NCBI GenBank assembly: GCA_040218535.1
Contig: JAVJRG010000012.1
Span: 248,001 to 312,000, forward strand
Reading direction: 5' to 3'
DNA: 64,000 bases
Origin: Lacipirellulaceae bacterium
GTDB lineage: Bacteria; Planctomycetota; Planctomycetia; Pirellulales; Lacipirellulaceae
In this document: positions 54,162 to 61,165 of the stretch, piece by piece
Layout: each line of letters begins with the position of its first letter
Numbering within the stretch: position 1 is the stretch's first letter
Position numbers and translations under genes: made by a program
Notes under the pieces: model-generated
The model's input: the letters and a program-made list of their open reading frames with translations, nothing else
Told to the model about the DNA's origin: nothing
Databases searched by the model: none

Positions 54162-54764
54162 ATGCAACCCTGGCTTATCACACTGATTGTTCTTGGTGTT
54201 CTGGCACTTTTGCTCATCGGCTGGGTGACCGGGATTTACAACCGGTTGGTCACTTTGCGTAACCGTTTGGAAAACGCATTTTCGCAAATCGAAGTGCAGC
54301 TAAAGCGTCGTTACGACTTGATTCCAAATCTGGTCGAGACCGTCAAAGGCTACATGGCGCACGAGAAGGACACCCTCGAAGCGGTGATCAACGCGCGCAA
54401 CCAGGCGATGGGTGCTGTCAAAGCGGCATCGGATAGTCCGGGGGATCCGTCGGCAATGGCTCAACTGGCCGCTGCGGAACAGGGACTCGGCGGGGTACTG
54501 GGGCGGCTCTTTGCCCTGTCGGAAGCTTATCCCGACCTCAAAGCCAATGAGAACATGCAGCAGTTGACTGAAGAGCTGACCGCGACCGAGAACAAAGTCG
54601 CCTTCGCACGACAGGCTTACAACGATTCGGTCACGCAATACAACACCTATCGCCAGACGTTCCCACCAGTGATCTTCGCCGGCATGATGGGGCACGGACA
54701 AGATGCTGAGCTGCTGGAATTCGACAGCGCGGCGATTGCTGAAGCACCGAAGGTAAGTTTCTAA
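54162..54764 (+). CDS. lemA: LemA family protein
   Basis: 200 residues. A single N-terminal membrane segment (LITLIVLGVLALLLIGWVTG) is followed by a helical domain with the LemA signature NRLENAFSQIEVQLKRRYDLIPNLVETVKGY. LemA proteins are membrane-anchored and of unclear function; their genes commonly sit beside HtpX/M48 metalloproteases, as here. The gap to the next gene is 118 bp and holds another diverged repeat. The ATG at 54162 is the only start. Confidence 0.92.
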   Translation: MQPWLITLIVLGVLALLLIGWVTGIYNRLVTLRNRLENAFSQIEVQLKRRYDLIPNLVETVKGYMAHEKDTLEAVINARNQAMGAVKAASDSPGDPSAMAQLAAAEQGLGGVLGRLFALSEAYPDLKANENMQQLTEELTATENKVAFARQAYNDSVTQYNTYRQTFPPVIFAGMMGHGQDAELLEFDSAAIAEAPKVSF

Positions 54765-54880
54765 GGCCTTTAGGTCGTTAGGCTGTAGGCTCTAGGGTTG
54801 AGCTAGAACGCTTAGCACCTCGATAGTACTAACTGGCTGAATTCCCCCTACCGCCTAAAGCCTAATCCCCTCCAGCCTAC
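54763..54880. repeat. Diverged inverted repeat between lemA and the M48 gene
   Basis: Left GGCCTTTAGGTCGTTAGGCT and right CTACCGCCTAAAGCCTAAT segments can pair loosely. The stop codon of lemA (54762-54764) lies at the left edge. Pairing is poor, so this is a weak call. Confidence 0.4.
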
Positions 54881-54882
54881 GT

Positions 54883-56856
54883 ATGGCTACTGACTTTTTC
54901 GAGCGACAATCGGCAGCGCGAAAGTCCACGAAGTGGCTGGTGATGATGTTTTCGCTCGGCGTCCTGGGGATCGTCGGTGGGATTACCGCCCTTACCTGGT
55001 ACGCCTTGGACGAGCTTCCGCTAGTGAATACGGAAGTCTCGTCTCAGCTTTGGGGACAGCCTCAAGAGCACGTGACGATTCCAGTATTAGCCGGACTGGC
55101 AGCTTTGGTGCTGATTGGAGGAGGCACGTGGTACAAGCTCGCGCAGTTACGTGGCGGGGGAACCGTCGTGGCGGAAAGCTTGGGGGGCACGCGGGTCTAT
55201 CCCAACGTCGAAGGCTTTGCAGAACGGCGGTTACTGAACGTCGTTGAGGAGATGGCCTTGGCGAGTGGCGTGCCCGTTCCACCAGTTTACATCCTCGAGG
55301 GAGAACGAGGCATCAACGCCTTCGCTGCCGGCTATGCCCCCAGCGACGCAGTGGTCGCTGTGACGCGTGGCTGTGCGGAAACCTTGTCGCGAGAAGAACT
55401 GCAAGGCGTGGTTGCCCATGAGTTCAGCCATATCCTCAATGGCGACATGCGGCTGAACATACGGCTGATCGGAGTGTTGCATGGTCTGTTATTGCTGGGA
55501 CTGATCGGGCGAATCCTCCTCCGAAGCGGTGCCGGTTCTTCTCGACGCAGCTCGCGCGATAACAACGGTAGTGCTCTGCTGATGATTGGCCTCGCGATGC
55601 TGATCCTCGGCTACGTCGGCACGCTGATGGGCAGCCTCATCAAAGCGGCTGTATCTCGCCAGAGGGAATACTTGGCCGACGCTTCAGCGGTACAGTTCAC
55701 GCGAAATCCGGGGGGACTCTCGGGGGCGCTGAAGAAAATTGGGGGCTTCATCTCAGGATCGAAACTGGAATCCGCGAATGCCTCGGAAGCTAGCCACATG
55801 TTCTTCGCCCAAGGCGTTTGGGAGGGGTTCACCTCGCTCACGGCGACCCACCCTCCGCTCAAGAAACGCATCTTGGCCTTGGAGCCAAACTGGAATGGCA
55901 AATTTCCAGCTATCACCAAAGCTGCGGCAAGTCGTTTCGGAAGTGAGGCCGTCTCTGGGTTGGCAGGTGACGAGCATGTGGAGCTCAGCGATGCCGACGA
56001 TAAGGTTCCGCTTGCCGTTGTCGAACATGCGGCTGAACAGGTGGGCGAACCTACCGAATTACACCGCACTTATGCAGCCGAATTGGTGAGCGAGTTGCCG
56101 CCTGCGGTTCTCGAATCCATTCACGAACCCTACGGGTCACGTGCCGTGGTCTACTGTTTGCTGATGGATCGCGAAGCGAGCGTACGACAGAACCAGTTTG
56201 CCGCGCTGGAGAAACACGCAGCCAAGGATGTCTTCCAGCTGACGAGGAAACTCTTGCCAACGATCGACCAGCTCGACGCGAGCGTGCGGCTGCCGATGGT
56301 GGATATCGCCTTGGCCTCGCTCCGCGCGATGAGCGACTCGCAGTACCGCACCTTTATTCGCTGCTTTAAGGAACTGGTGGAAGCGGATCAGCAGCTCGCC
56401 CTGTTCGAGTGGACGCTCTACCAAATTGTGCTTCGGCACCTACGACCCCAGTACGAGAAGACGGCCGCACCCGCGATTGCTTACTATGGGCTCCAACGCA
56501 TGGGTGGGGCTTGTTCCATGTTGCTTTCAACGCTTGCTTATGCGGACAACCGCCGGGCGGAAGCCCCGGCTGCGTTTGCTCGCGGAGCCGAGCGTCTACC
56601 GAACGTGAATGTCGAATTACTCACGCCAGAAGCTTGTGGGCTCAAGGGGCTGAATGAGTCGCTTGAGCAACTGACACGAGTGGCGAGCAAGCAGCGTAAG
56701 TTTGTCGTTGAAGCATGTGCCGCCTGTATCTGTGCTGATCACGACGTCACGGTGGCGGAAGCGGAGCTTTTCCGTGGAATCTGCGACATGCTCGACTGCC
56801 CGATGCCGCCACTGTTGCCGGGGCAGAATGTCAGAGTGATGAATGACGAGCGATGA
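54883..56856 (+). CDS. M48 metallopeptidase with long C-terminal extension
   Basis: 657 residues, roughly twice the length of HtpX. Two N-terminal membrane segments (LVMMFSLGVLGIVGGITALTW, VLAGLAALVLIGGGTW) precede the peptidase domain. The zinc motif HEFSH is at 179-183 and the third ligand E262 in QREYLADASAVQF; two further hydrophobic segments lie between. The C-terminal half (from about 330) contains HEAT-like helical stretches and ends with a TerB-like segment (VVEACAACICADHDVTVAEAELFRGICDML). Its role is probably quality control of membrane proteins, with the extension possibly a docking region. lemA is directly upstream. Confidence 0.9.
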   Translation: MATDFFERQSAARKSTKWLVMMFSLGVLGIVGGITALTWYALDELPLVNTEVSSQLWGQPQEHVTIPVLAGLAALVLIGGGTWYKLAQLRGGGTVVAESLGGTRVYPNVEGFAERRLLNVVEEMALASGVPVPPVYILEGERGINAFAAGYAPSDAVVAVTRGCAETLSREELQGVVAHEFSHILNGDMRLNIRLIGVLHGLLLLGLIGRILLRSGAGSSRRSSRDNNGSALLMIGLAMLILGYVGTLMGSLIKAAVSRQREYLADASAVQFTRNPGGLSGALKKIGGFISGSKLESANASEASHMFFAQGVWEGFTSLTATHPPLKKRILALEPNWNGKFPAITKAAASRFGSEAVSGLAGDEHVELSDADDKVPLAVVEHAAEQVGEPTELHRTYAAELVSELPPAVLESIHEPYGSRAVVYCLLMDREASVRQNQFAALEKHAAKDVFQLTRKLLPTIDQLDASVRLPMVDIALASLRAMSDSQYRTFIRCFKELVEADQQLALFEWTLYQIVLRHLRPQYEKTAAPAIAYYGLQRMGGACSMLLSTLAYADNRRAEAPAAFARGAERLPNVNVELLTPEACGLKGLNESLEQLTRVASKQRKFVVEACAACICADHDVTVAEAELFRGICDMLDCPMPPLLPGQNVRVMNDER

Positions 56857-56859
56857 ACG

Positions 56860-57798
56860 ATGAGTAGTTTGACACGGCGAGAGAATCTGCAACGTCGAGC
56901 TCAGTTGTTGAAGGAAACGCGGCGTTTTTTTGACGAGCGTGGGTTTCTCGAAGTCGAGACTCCGCTAGTTTCTGCGGAAGTGATTCCGGAGCTGCACATC
57001 GAGCCGCGTGGTCTTGCTGATGGAAACTACTTCTTGCAGGCTTCCCCTGAGCTGCACATGAAGCGGCTGTTGTGCGAAGAATTCGAGTCGATTTATCAGG
57101 TGACTCGTTCGTTTCGCGGTCACGAGTCAGGCCGGTTGCACTCTCCGGAGTTCACAATCGTCGAATGGTATCGCGTTGGCGAAGCAATGAACGAAGGAAT
57201 CGGGCTGCTCGATCAGTTCCTGCAAACTGTCGCTGGCACGGCTCCAGCAAAGAGGACGAGCTACCAAGAAGCCTTTCAAAAAGAACTAAACCTCGACCCT
57301 CATACGGCAAGTTGTGATGAATTGGCTGACAAAGCTTCGGAAAAGCGACTTGCAGTTCCTGATGATCTCAAACGAGACGACCGTGACGAGTGGCTGAATC
57401 TTCTGCTTTCGTTCTGCATCGAACCGACGCTCGGCAATGAGGTGCCAGAGATTCTCTACGACTATCCGCAGAGCCAAGCCGCGCTGGCCAAGGTGAAACT
57501 CCTCGAAGACGAAACTCCTGTCGCGCGGCGGTTTGAACTCTATTGGCGAGGCGTTGAGTTAGCCAATGGATACGATGAGTTGACTGACGCGGTGGAGTTG
57601 CGAGAACGGTTATTGCTTATCAACGGGCAACGCGAGAGCGAAGGCCGCCCTGCCCTCCCCTTGCCCGAATCGCTTTTTGAGGTGATGTCGGAGCCGGGTC
57701 TGCCTCCATGCAGCGGGTGTGCCTTGGGGTTTGATCGGCTGGCGATGCTGGTTTGTGGGTGCGACTCGATTGGTGAGGTGCGAAGTTTCCCGAGTTGA
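56860..57798 (+). CDS. epmA: EF-P lysine aminoacylase EpmA
   Basis: 312 residues. EpmA is a lysyl-tRNA-synthetase-like enzyme lacking the anticodon domain; it attaches (R)-beta-lysine to K34 of EF-P. The class II motifs are FLEVETPLVSAEVIPELHIEPRG (motif 1), TRSFRGHESGRLHSPEFTIVEWYRVG (motif 2) and ALGFDRLAMLVCGCDSIGEVRSFP (motif 3). The start is 4 bp after the M48 stop, so the two are cotranscribed, although epmB and efp lie 3 kb upstream. This supports a functional lysylation pathway. Confidence 0.95.
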   Translation: MSSLTRRENLQRRAQLLKETRRFFDERGFLEVETPLVSAEVIPELHIEPRGLADGNYFLQASPELHMKRLLCEEFESIYQVTRSFRGHESGRLHSPEFTIVEWYRVGEAMNEGIGLLDQFLQTVAGTAPAKRTSYQEAFQKELNLDPHTASCDELADKASEKRLAVPDDLKRDDRDEWLNLLLSFCIEPTLGNEVPEILYDYPQSQAALAKVKLLEDETPVARRFELYWRGVELANGYDELTDAVELRERLLLINGQRESEGRPALPLPESLFEVMSEPGLPPCSGCALGFDRLAMLVCGCDSIGEVRSFPS

Positions 57799-57805
57799 AT
57801 AGGCG

Positions 57806-58390
57806 TCAACGAGCGAGCTTCGCACAGTCTTTGTGACGGTAGCAACTCACCAGATGGTCGTTCACCAGTCCGGCGGCTTGCATGTGGGCGTACATGATCG
57901 TGCTGCCGACAAACTTGAAGCCACGTGCTCTTAGGTCTTTGCTGAGGGCGTCGGATTCTTTCGTGGTGGCGGGAACTTGCTTGAGTGTCTTCCAGCGGTT
58001 TTGGATCGGCTTGCCGTCGACGAACTGCCAGATGTAGTTGGCAAAGCCCTCGTATTCCTCTTGCACTTCGAGGAATGCACGTGCGTTGGTGACTGCCGCG
58101 TTGACTTTTAGCTTGTTGCGAACGATGCCGGGATTCTCCAGCAGCTTGGCGATCCGCTTTTCCGTGAACCTGGCGACCTTCTGGACATCGAACTGAGCGA
58201 ACGCTTTCCGGTACCCCTCGCGCTTGTTGAGAATCGTCGACCAACTCAAACCGGCTTGGGCGCTTTCGAGGGTGAGGAACTCAAACTGCCGCTGATCGTC
58301 GTAGACGGGCACGCCCCATTCCTGGTCGTGGTACGTAAGGTAAAGGTCGCTCGACTCGCACCAGGGGCAGCGTTGTTGTTTCTTAGGCAT
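57806..58390 (-). CDS. tag: DNA-3-methyladenine glycosylase I
   Basis: 194 residues from the ATG at 58390; the longer frame would start inside a repeat. Tag removes 3-methyladenine from alkylated DNA. The zinc-site residues are the Cys pair in QRCPWCE at the N-terminus and H/C in YRHKDC near the C-terminus, as in E. coli Tag. YHDQEWGVPVYDD, SAQAGLSWSTILNKREGYR and FVGSTIMYAHMQAAGLVNDH are family-specific. It ends 8 bp from the convergent epmA stop. Confidence 0.94.
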   Translation of the reverse strand: MPKKQQRCPWCESSDLYLTYHDQEWGVPVYDDQRQFEFLTLESAQAGLSWSTILNKREGYRKAFAQFDVQKVARFTEKRIAKLLENPGIVRNKLKVNAAVTNARAFLEVQEEYEGFANYIWQFVDGKPIQNRWKTLKQVPATTKESDALSKDLRARGFKFVGSTIMYAHMQAAGLVNDHLVSCYRHKDCAKLAR

Positions 58391-58433
58391 AGGCGTTTTC
58401 GCATTCACAATCCATGACGTGGCGAGACGTATT

Positions 58434-58508
58434 TTTGGGCCACGGATTGCACGGATGACACGGATTTTCGAAACTCGTCCGTGCAATCCGTTTCATCCGT
58501 CGCCCAAA
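58434..58508. repeat. Inverted repeat between tag and folA
   Basis: Arms of about 30 bp (TTTGGGC followed by ACGGATTGCACGGAT-type sequence, and its complement) lie end to end. The right end, TCGCCCAAA, touches the folA stop codon (58509-58511). Confidence 0.65.
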
Positions 58509-59012
58509 TTATTTGCGATGGTAGATCGAAAACATATGCGCGTGGTCATTCTTCTCATCTGCCGGAACTTTCTCTGCTTCAACTTGTTTCCATTCAGACC
58601 AATCGATCGCGGGGAAAGTCGCGTCGCCCTCGACTTCCGCTTCGACGTGTGTGAAGTACAGTTTGCTCGCCAATGGCAATGCCGCTTCGTAGAGTTGGGC
58701 ACCGCCGATCAGGTAGGTTTCCTCTCCGCCGGGTAAGCTAGAGGCCACTTCAATCGCATCTTCAAGTGTGTGAACGACGTGCACTTCCTCGAATTCCGTG
58801 CAATAGCCTTCTTGCCGTGTGACAACCACAGAAGATCTGCCTGGCAGTGGCTTGCCGATCGAATCCCAGGTCTTTCGCCCCATGACGATCGGATGGCCCA
58901 TAGTGATCCGCTTGAATCGCCTCAGGTCCGCGGATAAACGCCAGGGAAGATCGCCTTCGCGACCGATGACGCCATTCTTGGCGGCGGCGACGATAATCGA
59001 AAGAATTGCCAT
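58509..59012 (-). CDS. folA: Dihydrofolate reductase
   Basis: 167 residues, the normal size. The N-terminus LSIIVAAAKNGVIGREGDLPWRLSADLRRFKRITMG contains the conserved VIG...LPW and substrate/NADPH regions, and MGRKTWDSIGKPLPGRSSVVVTRQ and YLIGGAQLYEAALP follow. It reduces dihydrofolate to tetrahydrofolate with NADPH. It follows thyA by 13 bp on the same strand, so the two form a thymidylate-cycle operon. Confidence 0.96.
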   Translation of the reverse strand: MAILSIIVAAAKNGVIGREGDLPWRLSADLRRFKRITMGHPIVMGRKTWDSIGKPLPGRSSVVVTRQEGYCTEFEEVHVVHTLEDAIEVASSLPGGEETYLIGGAQLYEAALPLASKLYFTHVEAEVEGDATFPAIDWSEWKQVEAEKVPADEKNDHAHMFSIYHRK

Positions 59013-59025
59013 GAACTACTGCCGC

Positions 59026-59820
59026 TCACACTGCAACAGGGGCTTTGATATGTGGGTGTGGGTCGTAGTTCTCCAGCGTGAAATCGTCGTATTTGAATTC
59101 GAAAATGGAATTCACTTTGGGATTCAAACGCATGTTTGGCAAACCGCGTGGATCACGCTCGAGCTGTGTGCGAGCTTGATCAAGATGGTTTTCGTAGAGG
59201 TGCGCGTCGCCCAACGTGTGAACAAAGTCGCCGGACTGGAGGCCGGTCGCTTGCGCAACCATCATCGTGAGCATGGCGTAGGAAGCGATGTTAAAGGGAA
59301 CCCCTAAAAAGACGTCGGCGCTGCGTTGGTATAGTTGGCAGGAGAGTTTGCCTTCCGCAACGTAAAACTGAAACAGCAGGTGGCAGGGTGGGAGGGCCAT
59401 CTTTGATAGCTCGCCCACGTTCCACGCGCTGACAATCAGCCGGCGGGAATCGGGGTTGGTTTGGATTTGCTCAACGAGTTCGGTGATTTGATCGACCACC
59501 CCGCCATCGGCAGTCGGCCAACTCCGCCACTGGTGGCCGTAGACGGGACCAAGCTCGCCCTGTTCGTCAGCCCATTCGTTCCAGATGCTAACACCGTTCT
59601 CTTTCAAGTAGGCGATGTTCGTCTCGCCGCGGAGGAACCACAGTAGTTCGTGAATGATGGAACGAAGGTGCAGTTTCTTCGTCGTGAGTAGCGGGAAGCC
59701 TGCGGAAAGATCGAACCGTAGTTGGCGACCAAACACGCTCCGCGTCCCGGTACCGGTGCGGTCGGATTTCTTGGTGCCGTTGTCGAGGACGTCTTGGAGG
59801 AGATTTAGGTATTGCCGCAT
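59026..59820 (-). CDS. thyA: Thymidylate synthase ThyA
   Basis: 264 residues, the E. coli-type length. The catalytic Cys is C146 in [23 protein letters not shown] at the start, [26 protein letters not shown] and the C-terminal PAVxI-like [11 protein letters not shown] are all present. It converts dUMP to dTMP using methylene-tetrahydrofolate, producing the dihydrofolate that FolA then reduces. An inverted repeat begins 8 bp upstream of its start. Confidence 0.97.
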   Translation of the reverse strand: MRQYLNLLQDVLDNGTKKSDRTGTGTRSVFGRQLRFDLSAGFPLLTTKKLHLRSIIHELLWFLRGETNIAYLKENGVSIWNEWADEQGELGPVYGHQWRSWPTADGGVVDQITELVEQIQTNPDSRRLIVSAWNVGELSKMALPPCHLLFQFYVAEGKLSCQLYQRSADVFLGVPFNIASYAMLTMMVAQATGLQSGDFVHTLGDAHLYENHLDQARTQLERDPRGLPNMRLNPKVNSIFEFKYDDFTLENYDPHPHIKAPVAV

Positions 59821-59828
59821 TGGAGGCT

Positions 59829-59973
59829 AGTTTTCAGTGTTCAGTTTTCAGTGTTCAGCACACGAACACGAGCCGATTAGACCATTCTAAGCGGTCGAAA
59901 GATCAACGGGCCACGTATCTTTTACTAGCTTTGCGAACTCAGACTGAAAACTGAACACTGAAAACTGAAAACT
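59829..59973. repeat. 145-bp element with TTTTCAGTGTTCAG inverted ends
   Basis: Arms of 30 bp (59829-59858, 59944-59973), each made of two related TTTTCAG/TGTTCAG units, face each other. They fill the whole gap between the thyA start (59820) and the stop of the upstream gene (59976). Confidence 0.8.
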
Positions 59974-59975
59974 TT

Positions 59976-60275
59976 TTACCCTTGCTCATTCATCAACTGT
60001 TCCAGCTTTTTCGCTAGCATCTGCGGATCGTCACTCTTGACGATTTTCGTGATCTCGGCGGGTTTAACGCTCAGTTTTTCCAGGGCTCCCGCGGCTTGTT
60101 TCCACTTGGTGGCTCTGGCCTTACCCTCAGCCAAATAGAGGTCCGTGACCAGCTCACCCAGACGCTGGATGCCGATGGCCTCGCGATTGTCGTAGAAGTT
60201 CTTGATCGCCTTTTGCTGGAATTTGGTGTACTGGCGGGCCATGCGGCGGGGTTCCTTCGTTTTGGCGGGGCTCAT
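59976..60275 (-). CDS. Small conserved helical protein of unknown function
   Basis: 99 residues from the ATG at 60275; a second ATG at 60242 (MARQYTKFQQK) may be the real start because the conserved-looking part begins there. The sequence is helical and Lys-rich (KFQQKAIKNFYDNREAIGIQRLGELVTDLYL, KWKQAAGALEKLSV, KIVKSDDPQMLAKKLEQLMNEQ). No known motif was found. Its position upstream of thyA-folA on the same strand suggests cotranscription. Confidence 0.75.
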   Translation of the reverse strand: MSPAKTKEPRRMARQYTKFQQKAIKNFYDNREAIGIQRLGELVTDLYLAEGKARATKWKQAAGALEKLSVKPAEITKIVKSDDPQMLAKKLEQLMNEQG

Positions 60276-60388
60276 TCAGCGGCAATCATCCCACTTTATC
60301 CGCTGCCGCACGTGCGGTAGATTATGGTATCGACTGTCGCTACCTGTGGGTAGCACCACTCTCCGCCCGATTGAAGGCTTTCGTACTC

Positions 60389-60802
60389 ATGCCGGTTATT
60401 AAGTTCACCAAAGAAAAAGTTGAGATTGAAGTCCCCGAGGGAGCCAACCTACGGACCGAGGCCGTCAAAGCGGGCGTGAATGTCCATCAGGGGGTGAATG
60501 GCTTTGGAGCGGGGCTCAACAAAATGGTCAACTGCCACGGCTGGGGCCAATGTGGCACCTGTCGGGTGCTGATTACTGAGGGCATGGAGAACGTCAGCAA
60601 AATGGGAATGGTCGAAAAAGCGCGCTTCAAGGTGCCTATCCCCACGCCTGTGACACCCGGCGGGTTCGATCCCCTGCCCTGCTTGGCATACGTTGGAAAT
60701 GAAGAAAACATGCGGCTTTCCTGCCAAGTGAAAGTCAATGGCGACATCGAAGTGGAAACCGGTCCGGAACTCGACCTGTTTGGCGAGAATTTCTTTAGTT
60801 AA
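60389..60802 (+). CDS. 2Fe-2S ferredoxin, adrenodoxin-like spacing
   Basis: 137 residues from the ATG at 60389; a TTG at 60371 is in frame but adds a non-homologous start. The cluster cysteines are in VNCHGWGQCGTCRVLI (C-X5-C-X2-C) and LSCQVKV for the fourth. The beta-grasp fold is indicated by IKFTKEKVEIEVPEGANLR at the start. A segment of about 35 residues (MENVSKMGMVEKARFKVPIP and on) lies between, longer than usual and with an additional Cys (LPCLAYVG). It probably transfers electrons to an unknown partner. PII follows 21 bp later. Confidence 0.85.
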   Translation: MPVIKFTKEKVEIEVPEGANLRTEAVKAGVNVHQGVNGFGAGLNKMVNCHGWGQCGTCRVLITEGMENVSKMGMVEKARFKVPIPTPVTPGGFDPLPCLAYVGNEENMRLSCQVKVNGDIEVETGPELDLFGENFFS

Positions 60803-60823
60803 GGGAGAAGCTATCAGCTTCCC

Positions 60824-61138
60824 ATGAAACAAGTCGTCGCCATCGTGAAGCCGTTTCTTGCGGAGCGAATCTTGGAGAGCTTGCGTCGTTCTCCTCTTGA
60901 AGCCGTTCATGTCCGCGAGGTGAAGGGTTACGGACGACAGAAGAGCTATCTCGACGAGTATGCGGATAGCGAGTATTCGGAAGCGTTTCTCCCCAAGGTC
61001 GAGATCACCGCTTGGGTCGAAGATGCCCGTAGCGAAGAAGTCATCCGTCAGATGGTCGAGGTAGCTCGCACTGGCCGTATGGGCGACGGAAAGATCTTCG
61101 TGCTAGGCGCTGAGCATGTCGAAGCGGGATTAATGTAG
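60824..61138 (+). CDS. PII-family nitrogen regulatory protein
   Basis: 104 residues, slightly short of the canonical 112. MKQVVAIVKPFLAERILESL and the T-loop region EVKGYGRQKSYLDEYADSEY are typical, followed by FLPKVEITAWV and GKIFVLGAEHV. The T-loop Tyr (in the DSEY segment) would be the uridylylation site. The protein senses ATP/ADP and 2-oxoglutarate and adjusts nitrogen metabolism. It converges on glnE, whose product adenylylates glutamine synthetase under PII control, so the two are functionally matched. No amtB or glnA gene is in the window. Confidence 0.9.
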   Translation: MKQVVAIVKPFLAERILESLRRSPLEAVHVREVKGYGRQKSYLDEYADSEYSEAFLPKVEITAWVEDARSEEVIRQMVEVARTGRMGDGKIFVLGAEHVEAGLM

Positions 61139-61165
61139 CGTTGGCAAGTAGAGTGCGGGCTCGCT

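Noticed and set aside
60655-60680. A GGTTCGATCCCC sequence like a tRNA T-arm
   Set aside because: It lies inside the ferredoxin coding region, and no cloverleaf can be formed around it.
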